DNA from: Faecalibacter bovis
GTDB lineage: Bacteria; Bacteroidota; Bacteroidia; Flavobacteriales; Weeksellaceae
Assembly (NCBI RefSeq): GCF_017948305.1
Contig: NZ_CP072842.1
Span: 412,001 to 476,000 of the forward strand
Length of the DNA stretch: 64,000 nucleotides
Reading direction: 5' to 3'
The position numbers and the translations under genes are program-made. Positions 1 through 8,365 of the stretch are shown one piece after another (the stretch's first letter is position 1; each line of letters opens with the position of its first letter). The notes below the pieces were generated by a model, which saw nothing but the letters and a program-made list of their open reading frames with translations, searched no databases and had not been told where the DNA came from.

Positions 1-252
1 ATTCTTAAAATTTGAAATGAATTTCGCAAAAATATAATGATAACTTTGGTCCAATTTCACATTTAATAAAGCTTCTTTGAATTGATTGTGAGAAATTGAT
101 TTAGTCAATTTTCTTTTCCATAACAACTCTAATATTTCGACTTTAAAATCAAATTTAACGATAGAATACATTAACACAAATACAATCCAAATTGGGAAAG
201 TATTTACTTTTATCAAAGTTTTATCAAAATCGAAAACAGCTTTTTTATCCAT
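1..252 (-). CDS. HAD-superfamily phosphatase, N-terminal part (runs off the window edge)
   Basis: An open frame runs from an ATG at 252 to the window edge, giving 84 codons with no stop. Residues 7-12 read F-D-F-D-K-T, the DxDxT motif I of HAD phosphatases, where the first Asp forms the phospho-enzyme and the second is the acid/base. A hydrophobic stretch at about residues 19-32 follows. The layout resembles HAD-IB (SerB-like) enzymes, but motifs II to IV lie outside the window, so the substrate is unknown. The ATG overlaps the last 8 bases of the upstream phosphoribosyltransferase gene, suggesting translational coupling. It is the last visible gene of the recR, glycosyltransferase, PRTase, HAD run. 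The HAD call rests on motif I and the N-terminal position only. Confidence 0.75.
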   Translation of the reverse strand, partial: MDKKAVFDFDKTLIKVNTFPIWIVFVLMYSIVKFDFKVEILELLWKRKLTKSISHNQFKEALLNVKLDQSYHYIFAKFISNFKN

Positions 253-829
253 CTAATGACCAAGGAAATCGGATTAATACATTTTCATACAAAAAGAAAT
301 CTGGCTTTAAAACCGATTTTTCATTTGTAACTACAACAGCTAAACTTTTTACTGCACTTTTATTTTCAATTAAATCCTGAACGTACTCTGTCACTTTTTT
401 TAAAGTAACTCCAGAATCTACTGCATCATCAACAATCAAAATTTTATCGTAGGAATTAAAATCTATTGTTTCGTCCAAAATAATTTCTCTATCGTAATCG
501 ATTGCTTTTTTTGTTAGCTGATCGTGTTCTACATTTCGTAAATAATCTAAAACAAAAAATGGAGTAATTTTAAAAATTGATCGAATCAATGATTTTCGAA
601 AATCACTTTTCTTTTTTAGTGAAGTTGAAGGTCTTTGGCATTTAATAAATTTTAAATCCACCTTATTTCCTGATTTATTTAAAAGCTGAAATACATTTTC
701 TGCAAGTGGTAATCCACCTTCTTTAATTCCTAAAATCAAAATTTTTGATGAATCAGATTTCCAATTCTTTAGAGTTTTTTCTAAAAAATGATTAAATACA
801 TCTTGCTCAAAATTTACAACTTTCATCAA
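245..829 (-). CDS. Phosphoribosyltransferase family protein
   Basis: A 194-residue protein with a type I phosphoribosyltransferase fold signature. Residues 131-143 are L-I-V-D-D-A-V-D-S-G-V-T-L, the PRPP-binding loop with its two acidic residues (D134, D135). An earlier glycine-rich loop, G-I-K-E-G-G-L at 34-40, fits the PPi-binding region. The protein is cytoplasmic with no signal peptide. The acceptor base or sugar cannot be told from sequence; the C-terminal F-P-W resembles bacterial purine PRTases, but a second, clear hypoxanthine PRTase (hpt) lies at 18.8 kb, so this one probably does something else. The glycosyltransferase stop lies 3 bp upstream and the HAD phosphatase start overlaps its end, so the three are probably cotranscribed. 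Whether translation begins at the first or second of two adjacent ATGs is open. Confidence 0.8.
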   Translation of the reverse strand: MMKVVNFEQDVFNHFLEKTLKNWKSDSSKILILGIKEGGLPLAENVFQLLNKSGNKVDLKFIKCQRPSTSLKKKSDFRKSLIRSIFKITPFFVLDYLRNVEHDQLTKKAIDYDREIILDETIDFNSYDKILIVDDAVDSGVTLKKVTEYVQDLIENKSAVKSLAVVVTNEKSVLKPDFFLYENVLIRFPWSLDG

Positions 830-832
830 TAT

Positions 833-2032
833 TTAATTAAACTTCAACCAATCATCATAATAATTGACAACCAATTTTTCTTTGTTTTTTATTCTATCAG
901 TAAATTTATTTAAATATATCGAATATGAATTATTGGAATTTAACAAATCAAACAAATACTTGGTTTCAATTTCATCAGCTTTCAGAATTTCATTTTCGTA
1001 ACCGCTTCCGTCCGCACCTTCAAAGTCTGAAATAACAGGAATTTTATTTTCTAACGCTTCAATTAATTTTGTCTTTACGCCACTTTCATTTTCAGAAAAA
1101 TTCAAGAAAAACTTAGCATTTTGATATAATTTCTGTAATTCAATAGGACTAATATTAAACCTAAAAGTAATTTTATCAGAATTATAAAAACTGTTTTTCA
1201 CTGAGTTTTCACGTTTAATTGATGAACATTTTCCTGCAATAATTATTTTAAAAATCCATAAATTATGTTCTTCTAAAAAAGAATTTATCTTTTTTAAAGC
1301 CTTCAAATTATCATCTAAATCTAAATTTCCGATGTAAAAAAAATCAATTGGTTTTTCTGAAATTTGAACCGAATCAGACGCTGTTTGATAAATTGGTAAA
1401 AAGCGATGATTGGTATCAACATGGGTTATGCTTTGGAAATTTAATTTGTCTTTTTCAGAAATATATAGAAAACCTTTAAACAGATTACTGTTCAAAATTC
1501 GTGATTCGTAGAACTTATATTTCCAGCTTTCTGTCAAAAAAAATATAGTTTTCAGACCTTTCGACGCTTTATACATATTTTTATAATACGCCATTTCGTC
1601 GTTATGCAATCTCAACCAAAATTCAGGATGTGAATTTCTTTTATCAAAAATCGAAATCAATTTCTTAATTGACTTTGTTGTCTTCATATGTTCAACCAAA
1701 ACAACCTTATAATTTGCTGTCTGAATAAAATCAATCTTTGAAAAATCAATTGTACGAACCTCAACTGAAAATGGTTGTACTTTAAATAATTTTAAAGCTT
1801 TTAAAGGCGAAACTTTTATTAATTCGATGTGGTAATTATCAATAATCGTTTCATTTTGTTTTATAAAATCCTCGAAAAATTGTTTTCGTTCTTCATCAAA
1901 ACAAGTACAAACTAAATCGATTTTAATATTTTTTGATTTAAAATATTCAAACTTCCTAACAATATCAATCACACCTCCATAATTCGTTGGATAAGGAGTA
2001 TCAAAACAAATAATTAGAATTTTATTTTGCAT
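833..2032 (-). CDS. Glycosyltransferase, GT-B fold (group 1/GT4-like)
   Basis: A 399-residue protein with the two-domain GT-B layout. The N-terminus has a hydrophobic strand followed by T-P-Y-P-x-N-Y-G-G, typical of the nucleotide-sugar retaining group 1 transferases. Near residues 315-335 the E-S-G-V-K-T-K-L-I-E-A-L-E segment matches the E-x7-E motif that binds the donor sugar nucleotide. It probably transfers a sugar to a cell-surface glycan or lipid at the inner face of the membrane; donor and acceptor are unknown. It lies 24 bp after recR and 3 bp before the PRTase gene. The low-GC composition matches its neighbours, so there is no sign of recent transfer. Confidence 0.8.
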   Translation of the reverse strand: MQNKILIICFDTPYPTNYGGVIDIVRKFEYFKSKNIKIDLVCTCFDEERKQFFEDFIKQNETIIDNYHIELIKVSPLKALKLFKVQPFSVEVRTIDFSKIDFIQTANYKVVLVEHMKTTKSIKKLISIFDKRNSHPEFWLRLHNDEMAYYKNMYKASKGLKTIFFLTESWKYKFYESRILNSNLFKGFLYISEKDKLNFQSITHVDTNHRFLPIYQTASDSVQISEKPIDFFYIGNLDLDDNLKALKKINSFLEEHNLWIFKIIIAGKCSSIKRENSVKNSFYNSDKITFRFNISPIELQKLYQNAKFFLNFSENESGVKTKLIEALENKIPVISDFEGADGSGYENEILKADEIETKYLFDLLNSNNSYSIYLNKFTDRIKNKEKLVVNYYDDWLKFN

Positions 2033-2056
2033 AGCGGATTGAATTGATTTGAAGGT

Positions 2057-2671
2057 TTAAAATTTTTGATCTGAATAGGGTACTCGATATTGGATCGAAC
2101 GTACTAAAGTTGCTTCATCAGCATACTCTAGCTCATCTCCTACTCCAAGTCCACGCGCAATAGTTGAAAATTGAATTGCATAATCTTTTAACTGACGATA
2201 AAGATAGAAAACTGTTGTATCGCCTTCCATTGTAGAACTTAAAGCAAAAATAATTTCTCTAATTTCTCCATTCTTTGCTCTATTAATCAAAGAATTAATA
2301 TTTAATTGCGTTGGTCCAACTCCTTCCATTGGAGAAATTTTACCACCTAACACATGATAAGTACCTTTAAATTGTCCTGTATTTTCTATCGCCATTACAT
2401 CTCTAACATCTTCCACAACACAAACCAAATCATGCTCACGCACTGGATTAACACAAATTTCGCACACGTCGTGATCTGAAATTGTATGACATTTTTGACA
2501 ATATTTAACCTCATCTACTAAATTATCCAAAGCTTCGGCTAAAGCAACGGTTTGCGATTTCGGACGATTTAACATGTGAAGTACCAAACGTAAAGCTGTT
2601 CTCTTTCCTATCCCTGGCAAATTAGCCATTTCTTCTACTGCGCGTTCCAATACTTTACTTGGATAATTCAT
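2057..2671 (-). CDS. recR: Recombination mediator protein RecR
   Basis: A 204-residue protein, the usual RecR length. It has the N-terminal helix-hairpin-helix (L-P-G-I-G-K-R-T-A, about residues 18-26), a four-cysteine zinc site (C-x2-C ... C-x2-C, about residues 58-73), and a Toprim domain ([12 protein letters not shown], then the G-x-Y-H-V-L-G-G motif). RecR works with RecO and RecF to load RecA on single-stranded DNA gaps. It is the first gene of the minus-strand run and its start faces the symporter gene at 2784. The segment TATTTTCG upstream is one base off the TAnnTTTG consensus and could be its promoter. Confidence 0.95.
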   Translation of the reverse strand: MNYPSKVLERAVEEMANLPGIGKRTALRLVLHMLNRPKSQTVALAEALDNLVDEVKYCQKCHTISDHDVCEICVNPVREHDLVCVVEDVRDVMAIENTGQFKGTYHVLGGKISPMEGVGPTQLNINSLINRAKNGEIREIIFALSSTMEGDTTVFYLYRQLKDYAIQFSTIARGLGVGDELEYADEATLVRSIQYRVPYSDQKF

Positions 2672-2753
2672 TCTAAAATTTATTTATTTTATAAGGTACG
2701 AAAATACTAATTTTCAATTTGATGTAATTCACGTATAGTTTCATCAAAAGTAT

Positions 2754-2761
2754 TAAATTTG
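2754..2761 (+). promoter_or_regulatory. Bacteroidota -7 box for the symporter gene
   Basis: TAAATTTG matches TAnnTTTG. The expected transcription start near 2767 leaves about 17 bases of leader before the ATG at 2784. No clear TTTG element is seen 20 bases upstream. Confidence 0.5.
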
Positions 2762-2783
2762 ACTAATTATTTGTTAAAATTTT

Positions 2784-4313
2784 ATGAACTCAACGATTTT
2801 ACTACTTTGTGTAATAGTATACTTTGTAGGTCTTTTAGTTATATCATACTTTACAAGTAGAAACTCAGACAACGATTCATTTTTCAATGGAAACAAGAAA
2901 AGTAAATGGTGGCTAGTTGCTTTTGGTATGATAGGAACAAGTTTAAGTGGTGTTACATTTATTTCTGTTCCTGGAACTGTTGGTAAATTAACTGGTTCCG
3001 AATACGTTTATGGTGGATTCGAATACTATATGATGGTTATTGGATTTTTTATCGGCTATTTTATTGTTGCCGGAATTCTACTACCGCTTTATTATCGTAT
3101 GAATCTGACCTCAATTTATACCTATTTAGGTAGACGTTTTAATGTTGAAGCGCATAAAATGGGATCGATATTTTTTATCATTTCCCGCGGTATTGGAGCA
3201 ACAGCTCGTTTATATTTAGTTGTAAATGTTTTACAAATCTTTTTGCTAGATCCGTTAGGAATTCCGTTTTGGGTAACGACTTTCGTTCTATTATTAATGG
3301 TTTTACTGTATACTTTTGAAGGTGGTGTAAAAACTATTGTAGTAACAGATACGTTGCAAACTTCATTTATGATCATCAGTTTAATTGCATGTATTTGGTT
3401 TATTTTAAACCAATTAAACTTATCTCCAGTAGAAGCATTTAACCTATTATCAGCAAAGAATTATACTCATTTAATCAATTTAGATCCAAATTCTAAAACA
3501 TTTTTCCTTAAAACAATTTTAGGTGGTATGTTTATTACAATTGCGATGACAGGATTGGATCAAGAAATGATGCAAAAAAACATTTCTGTTGACAATGTTG
3601 CCAATGCAAAAAAGAACATGATAACGTTTGCAAGTACATTGTTAGTTGTGAATTTAGCTTTCCTATTTTTAGGAGGAATTTTATATTTATACGCAATTAA
3701 TAATGGAGGATTTTACAATTTAGTAGAGTCAACTTTCCATTTACAACAAGGAGGCGTTAATGTAATGGGTGATGATTTATTCCCAGCATTATCCTTACAA
3801 GGTTATTTTCCACTTGCAATTTCAGTCATCTTTATCATTGGATTAATTTCGGCATTATTCCCATCAGCTGATGGAGCATTAACGGCAGTTACCTCATCAT
3901 TCTGTGTCGATTTATTAAAAATTAATGATCGAAATGATTTATCTGAAAAAGAAAAGAGAAATACTCGTCTTAAAGTACATTTAGCTTTTACCATTGTATT
4001 CTTTATTTTAATCATGATTTTTAAAATGATTAATAACAAAGGAATTGTTTACTTAATTATGGAAGTTGCTGGTTACACTTACGGACCATTATTAGGATTG
4101 TTTGCATTCGGAATTTTCACGACAAGAAACATCACTATTAAGTACGGAATAATTACTGTGGCAATTTTAGCTCCAATTATTACTTATGTTATTAACGAAA
4201 TTGTTACTAATTTTACAGCATATAGAATTGGTGTTGAATTAATCATTTTAAATGGATTATTAACCTACTTAGGTTTATGGTTAATAAGCAATTCGAAAAC
4301 TGAAAAGATATAA
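2784..4313 (+). CDS. Sodium:solute symporter (SSS family)
   Basis: A 509-residue polytopic inner-membrane protein with about 13 hydrophobic segments, the usual size for the SSS (PutP/SGLT-like) family, which couples sodium entry to uptake of a sugar, amino acid, vitamin or similar solute. The N-terminal segment after TM1 (S-R-N-S-D-N-D-S-F-F-N-G-N, then W-x-W/L and G-M-I-G-T-S-L-S-G-V-T-F) is characteristic of the family, and the G-x-S-G region is intact. The solute cannot be predicted. A 79-residue protein gene starts 1 bp after its stop and a terminator follows that, so the two form a bicistronic unit. Confidence 0.9.
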   Translation: MNSTILLLCVIVYFVGLLVISYFTSRNSDNDSFFNGNKKSKWWLVAFGMIGTSLSGVTFISVPGTVGKLTGSEYVYGGFEYYMMVIGFFIGYFIVAGILLPLYYRMNLTSIYTYLGRRFNVEAHKMGSIFFIISRGIGATARLYLVVNVLQIFLLDPLGIPFWVTTFVLLLMVLLYTFEGGVKTIVVTDTLQTSFMIISLIACIWFILNQLNLSPVEAFNLLSAKNYTHLINLDPNSKTFFLKTILGGMFITIAMTGLDQEMMQKNISVDNVANAKKNMITFASTLLVVNLAFLFLGGILYLYAINNGGFYNLVESTFHLQQGGVNVMGDDLFPALSLQGYFPLAISVIFIIGLISALFPSADGALTAVTSSFCVDLLKINDRNDLSEKEKRNTRLKVHLAFTIVFFILIMIFKMINNKGIVYLIMEVAGYTYGPLLGLFAFGIFTTRNITIKYGIITVAILAPIITYVINEIVTNFTAYRIGVELIILNGLLTYLGLWLISNSKTEKI

Positions 4314-4314
4314 A

Positions 4315-4554
4315 ATGGAGAAGAAATTAAGATTGATTTGGGATTTTCATGGGCCTGATGCTTTACCAACAGCAAAACATCACGAAATCCATTTAAAACA
4401 ATTTATCGAAAAAGATCAATTAGCAAATAACATTACAGGTTACGAGGAAGTTGAAGAAATGTACGCCGTAGCTTGGTTAGTTGTGAATGAATCTGAAATG
4501 ATTGCAGTTAGAGATGCCTTAAAACCTCATAGAGGTGAATGGTATAACGACTAA
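4315..4554 (+). CDS. Conserved small protein, unknown function
   Basis: A 79-residue acidic, soluble protein with no signal peptide or membrane segment. It has W-D-F-H-G-P-D-A near the N-terminus and a histidine cluster (A-K-H-H-E-I-H at about residues 20-26) that could bind metal; this is only an inference. It starts 1 bp after the symporter stop and is followed by a clear terminator, so it is cotranscribed with the transporter. I believe proteins of this kind are conserved in Flavobacteriia but know of no function. Confidence 0.75.
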   Translation: MEKKLRLIWDFHGPDALPTAKHHEIHLKQFIEKDQLANNITGYEEVEEMYAVAWLVVNESEMIAVRDALKPHRGEWYND

Positions 4555-4565
4555 AAATAAAACTG

Positions 4566-4593
4566 AAGCAACATGTCATGTGTTGCTTTTTTT
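4566..4593 (+). terminator. Rho-independent terminator after symporter operon
   Basis: A perfect 8-bp stem AAGCAACA/TGTTGCTT with a 7-base loop, followed by a run of T. Confidence 0.85.
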
Positions 4594-4664
4594 ATACCTG
4601 TTAAAATCATAAAAAACTAAGAATATTATTGATTTCTACTATTAAAATTTCCTCTAAAAAGCCG

Positions 4665-4672
4665 TATTTTTG
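4665..4672 (+). promoter_or_regulatory. -7 box for the transketolase operon
   Basis: TATTTTTG matches TAnnTTTG. It predicts a start near 4678, 17 bases before the ATG at 4695. Confidence 0.5.
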
Positions 4673-4694
4673 AACAAAATTATATATTACAAAC

Positions 4695-5540
4695 ATGACA
4701 CTTCAAGAACTTCAAACACAAGTACAACAAACAAGAAGAGACATTTTAAGAATGGTTCATGCCGTTAACAGTGGTCACCCAGGTGGATCATTAGGATGTG
4801 CAGAATTTTTAACTGCATTATACGGTAATGTAATGACACATTCTACTGATTTTTCTATGGACGGAAATAATGAAGATTTATTCTTCTTATCAAATGGTCA
4901 CATTTCTCCAGTATTTTATAGTGTATTAGCACGTTCTGGTTATTTTCCAGTAGAAGAATTAAACACTTTCAGAAAATTAAATACAAGATTACAAGGGCAT
5001 CCAACAACACACGAAGGTTTACCTGGTGTACGAATTGCTTCTGGATCTTTAGGACAAGGTTTATCAGTTGCTATCGGTGCGGCTTTAGCTAAAAAATTAA
5101 ATAACGACGATAAATTAGTTTATACCTTACATGGTGATGGTGAATTACAAGAAGGTCAGGTTTGGGAAGCATTAATGTTTGCTGCTGGTAAAAATGTTGA
5201 TAACATTATCGCTACTGTAGATTACAACGGTCGTCAAATTGATGGTGATACTGATCACGTTTTACCATTAGGTGACTTAAAAGCTAAATTTGAAGCTTTT
5301 GGATGGGTTGTTTTAGATGAACCTAAAGGAAACGACTTAGAAGCTATCTTAGCTGTTTTAGAACAAGCTAAATCATTAACAGGAAAAGGAAAACCAGTCG
5401 CTATTTTATTACATACAGAAATGGGTAATGGTGTTGATTTTATGATGGGAACGCATGCTTGGCATGGAAAAGCTCCTTCAGACGAACAATTAGCTTCTGC
5501 ATTAGAGCAAAATCCTGTAACTGAATTAGGAGATTACTAG
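4695..5540 (+). CDS. Transketolase, N-terminal (thiamine diphosphate-binding) subunit
   Basis: A 281-residue protein equal to the N-terminal half of transketolase. It contains S-G-H-P-G-G-S-L-G, the early substrate/cofactor loop, and G-D-G-E at 147-150 followed by Y-N-G, the thiamine diphosphate/Mg motif (GDG...N). Together with the C-terminal subunit at 7089 it should transfer two-carbon ketol units in the non-oxidative pentose phosphate pathway. Split transketolases are normal in many Bacteroidota and archaea, but the two genes are usually adjacent; here a 488-codon gene for an exported protein lies between them. Confidence 0.93.
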   Translation: MTLQELQTQVQQTRRDILRMVHAVNSGHPGGSLGCAEFLTALYGNVMTHSTDFSMDGNNEDLFFLSNGHISPVFYSVLARSGYFPVEELNTFRKLNTRLQGHPTTHEGLPGVRIASGSLGQGLSVAIGAALAKKLNNDDKLVYTLHGDGELQEGQVWEALMFAAGKNVDNIIATVDYNGRQIDGDTDHVLPLGDLKAKFEAFGWVVLDEPKGNDLEAILAVLEQAKSLTGKGKPVAILLHTEMGNGVDFMMGTHAWHGKAPSDEQLASALEQNPVTELGDY

Positions 5541-5571
5541 AATCATTTCATAACTCTACAACCAAACCTTT

Positions 5572-7038
5572 ATGAAAAATTTATTTTGTTCCCTTTTAAC
5601 CCTTTGTTCTTTTACATTATTAGCACAAGAAAATACGTACACTTTTAATCAGAAATTAGTTTATGATTTCAATGTATCTGATGAATTATCAGCTATGTAT
5701 CCAATTGATGATGTTTTAGAAAATAAATTAAGCATTTATATCGGAAATGAAAGTTTACTAGGTCACTCTGATAACGATTTTTTATTTGAAGGATTTAATT
5801 CATCTGCATTTTTAATTACTAAAGATCATTATTATGATGTTAAATTAAATTCGTTAGAAAATCAAATCAGCATCAAAACACCAACTATTTACGATTATTC
5901 AGAATTAAAAGATTACAAACCGTATAATGAATTATACTTTTCTAATACGAATAAATTAATCAATCTTAATCGTACTGAAAAGGTGAACGGTTACACTTGT
6001 AATAATTATGAGTTGATTGAATCTAATACTGAAAGTGTAAAAACAATTTATTGTATTGACGAAAAAAATGCAATAAATAACGCAAGTTTTCTACTTCCTA
6101 AACAATCAATAAAAGGTTTAATCGTAAAAATTGGTGATAGTAATAACTCAAGTTCTTTGATATTAAATCGAATTGAGCAATCGAATCTTAAAGTTCATTT
6201 CGATGAAAAAAAATCAATTAAAGAGTACGAAGATAAAATTGTAAAACTAAAAGAGTTGTATAAATCTTTATATGATACGGATACAATTTCTCAAGCTGAT
6301 GAATTACCTTATCAATACGAATCAGATAATCGTTACGAGGATCCGTTATATAATTATTTTACAATACCTACATCAGAAAATGACAAGGTAAATACATTTT
6401 TTAATAGTATGGCTCCTTTGGCTTTAACAGTTATTACTTTGGATGTAGATTATGATGGGGATTACGATTTTGATCGTGCTAAAGCAATTAAAACATCAGA
6501 AGAGTCTACAAGAAAAACTATTCAATCTTATAAAAAGAATGGATTAATTACAAAGGACGAAGCAAAGGAACTGAATAAATATTTCAAACAATATTTTGAT
6601 CAAGCGAAATCATTCAAATTTGAAAAGTATACTGAAACCCTTCAAAATAACGAAGTAACTTCAGATACAATAGATGCGGCAGTTTACGCATTAGATGAAA
6701 CTTTAGATTATCAAACCAATTATAAAAATACATCTCTAAAAGATGTACAATTAGCAATTGATGAAGAAGATTCTAAATTATATTTAAACATTGCACCTTC
6801 ACATTGTAAAGATTTAAAAAATCGCATTCCAGATTTCTCGAATATTGATTTAAAAGCTATCGTTTACAATTACACAGGTCAAATTTGTGATTTATACATT
6901 TATCAAACAGGTGTCGTTGATTTAACATCAACAGTTGATGCAATTAGAAAAAGTGTTTGGGAGTTAAATAAAAATTATGATTCTTATAAAAAAGAAGACA
7001 AAGAAAAACTTATAAAATTCTTTGATTCTTTAGATTAA
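5572..7038 (+). CDS. Exported protein of unknown function between transketolase subunits
   Basis: A 488-residue protein that I do not recognise. Residues 1-19 form a signal peptide ending L-L-A-Q, a typical Bacteroidota cleavage site. The mature part is rich in D, K, N and Y. An acidic stretch at 291-301 (D-V-D-Y-D-G-D-Y-D-F-D) resembles a calcium loop of the DxDxDG type, but position 12 is Arg, so a true EF-hand or dockerin is doubtful. There are a few cysteines (about residues 142 and 163, 397 and 419) that could pair. No T9SS tail or lipobox is seen, so a periplasmic location is the simplest reading. It starts 31 bp after the transketolase N gene and ends 50 bp before the C gene, on the same strand with no terminator, so it is probably cotranscribed with both. 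Confidence 0.8.
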   Translation: MKNLFCSLLTLCSFTLLAQENTYTFNQKLVYDFNVSDELSAMYPIDDVLENKLSIYIGNESLLGHSDNDFLFEGFNSSAFLITKDHYYDVKLNSLENQISIKTPTIYDYSELKDYKPYNELYFSNTNKLINLNRTEKVNGYTCNNYELIESNTESVKTIYCIDEKNAINNASFLLPKQSIKGLIVKIGDSNNSSSLILNRIEQSNLKVHFDEKKSIKEYEDKIVKLKELYKSLYDTDTISQADELPYQYESDNRYEDPLYNYFTIPTSENDKVNTFFNSMAPLALTVITLDVDYDGDYDFDRAKAIKTSEESTRKTIQSYKKNGLITKDEAKELNKYFKQYFDQAKSFKFEKYTETLQNNEVTSDTIDAAVYALDETLDYQTNYKNTSLKDVQLAIDEEDSKLYLNIAPSHCKDLKNRIPDFSNIDLKAIVYNYTGQICDLYIYQTGVVDLTSTVDAIRKSVWELNKNYDSYKKEDKEKLIKFFDSLD

Positions 7039-7057
7039 ATTAGATAAATAAAACAAA

Positions 7058-7071
7058 TGGAGGCAACTCCA
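7058..7071 (+). other. Small GCAA-loop hairpin before transketolase C gene
   Basis: TGGAG-GCAA-CTCCA forms a 5-bp stem closed by a GNRA-type tetraloop, 17 bases before the ATG at 7089. There is no T-run, so it is not a terminator. It may be an mRNA stability or processing element; this is inference. Confidence 0.35.
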
Positions 7072-7088
7072 CATAAAAAACAATTACA

Positions 7089-8036
7089 ATGATCGATTTA
7101 ACATACACAGAAAAAAAAGATACACGTAGTGGATTCGGAGACGGATTAACTGAGTTAGGAAGAACTAATCCTAATGTAGTTGCATTATGTGCTGACTTAA
7201 TTGGTTCATTAAAAATGGATCAATTTATCAAAGAAAATCCAGATCGTTTTTTCCAAATCGGAATTGCAGAAGCGAACATGATGGGAATTGCAGCTGGTTT
7301 AACAATCGGCGGGAAAATTCCATTTACAGGAACATTCGCTGAATTCTCAACTGCTCGTGTTTACGATCAAATTCGTCAATCAATTGCATATTCAGATAAA
7401 AATGTAAAAATTGCTGCCTCTCACGCCGGATTAACTTTAGGTGAAGATGGTGCAACACATCAAACATTAGAAGATATCGGATTAATGAAAATGTTACCAG
7501 GAATGGTAGTAATTAATCCTTGTGATTACAATCAAACAAAAGCGGCTACGATTGCTGCTGCAGAATACGAAGGTCCAGTTTACTTACGTTTCGGACGTCC
7601 AGCTGTACCTGTATTTACACCAGCTGACCAAAAATTCGAAATTGGAAAAGGTATCTTAATGAACGAAGGTACAGATGTAACAATTGTTGCAACTGGACAT
7701 TTAGTTTGGGAATCTTTAGTTGCTGCTGCAGAATTAGAGAAGGAAGGAATTTCTTGTGAGGTAATCAATATCCATACAATTAAACCTTTAGATGAAGAAA
7801 TCATCATAAACTCTGTAAAGAAAACAGGAAAAATTGTTACTGCAGAAGAACACAATATTTTAGGAGGATTAGGAGAATCAGTTGCTAGAGTTTTAGCGCA
7901 AAAATGTCCAACTCCACAAGCTTTTGTTGCTGTTAACGATACTTTCGGAGAATCTGCTACACCAGCAGAATTAATGAAGAAATACGGAATTGATTCTACA
8001 GCTGTTATTGAAAAAGTAAAATCTTTATTAAAATAA
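7089..8036 (+). CDS. Transketolase, C-terminal subunit
   Basis: A 315-residue protein matching the pyrimidine-binding and C-terminal domains of transketolase. G-I-A-E-A-N-M at 58-64 carries the catalytic glutamate (E61) that activates the aminopyrimidine of thiamine diphosphate. The S-H-A-G-L-T-L-G-E-D-G-x-T-H-Q segment is the conserved substrate loop. It must pair with the N-terminal subunit at 4695 to make an active enzyme. A strong terminator follows 27 bp after the stop, closing the three-gene unit. Confidence 0.93.
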   Translation: MIDLTYTEKKDTRSGFGDGLTELGRTNPNVVALCADLIGSLKMDQFIKENPDRFFQIGIAEANMMGIAAGLTIGGKIPFTGTFAEFSTARVYDQIRQSIAYSDKNVKIAASHAGLTLGEDGATHQTLEDIGLMKMLPGMVVINPCDYNQTKAATIAAAEYEGPVYLRFGRPAVPVFTPADQKFEIGKGILMNEGTDVTIVATGHLVWESLVAAAELEKEGISCEVINIHTIKPLDEEIIINSVKKTGKIVTAEEHNILGGLGESVARVLAQKCPTPQAFVAVNDTFGESATPAELMKKYGIDSTAVIEKVKSLLK

Positions 8037-8062
8037 TTAATAGAGTTAAACTATAATTTTTA

Positions 8063-8093
8063 AAGTCCTAAGTTTTCACTTAGGGCTTTTTTT
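8063..8093 (+). terminator. Terminator after transketolase operon
   Basis: A 10-bp stem AAGTCCTAAG/CTTAGGGCTT (one wobble) with a 6-base loop and T-run. Confidence 0.85.
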
Positions 8094-8100
8094 GTACAAA

Positions 8101-8177
8101 AGAAAAAAGGAATCCCTTACGGAATTCCTTCTTAAATTTTCTTTTAGTTTAGATTTAGTTTGATTTAAGTCGTTAGT
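8101..8177 (-). ncRNA. Candidate small RNA with its own promoter and terminator
   Basis: On the minus strand a near-consensus promoter, TATTG (8214-8210), 20-base spacer, then CATCTTTG (8189-8182), predicts a start near 8177. About 45 bases of unstructured A/C-rich sequence without a useful ORF follow. Then comes a 10-bp hairpin (8130-8107) with a GTAA tetraloop and a T-run ending near 8101. The predicted RNA is about 77 nt and is convergent with the transketolase operon. I could not match it to a known RNA family. The rest of the gap up to RNase P RNA shows nothing recognisable. Confidence 0.45.
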
Positions 8178-8365
8178 GGTGCAAAGATGGGATAATTACA
8201 AATATGAGTCAATACCTATAAATAGGTAATTTTTAATAAATACTTAAAAAGCGTTTAAAACGATTTAAAAGTTAATGATATAATCTTTTAAACGTATAAA
8301 AAACCACATCGGTTAATAGGAAATTTTAAATAAATTGGGTAAAGATTCTAAGAAGTTATAAAAAA

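Noticed and set aside
192-380. 62-codon plus-strand ORF
   Set aside because: It runs antisense across the HAD start and the PRTase 3' end, both of which have clear motifs.
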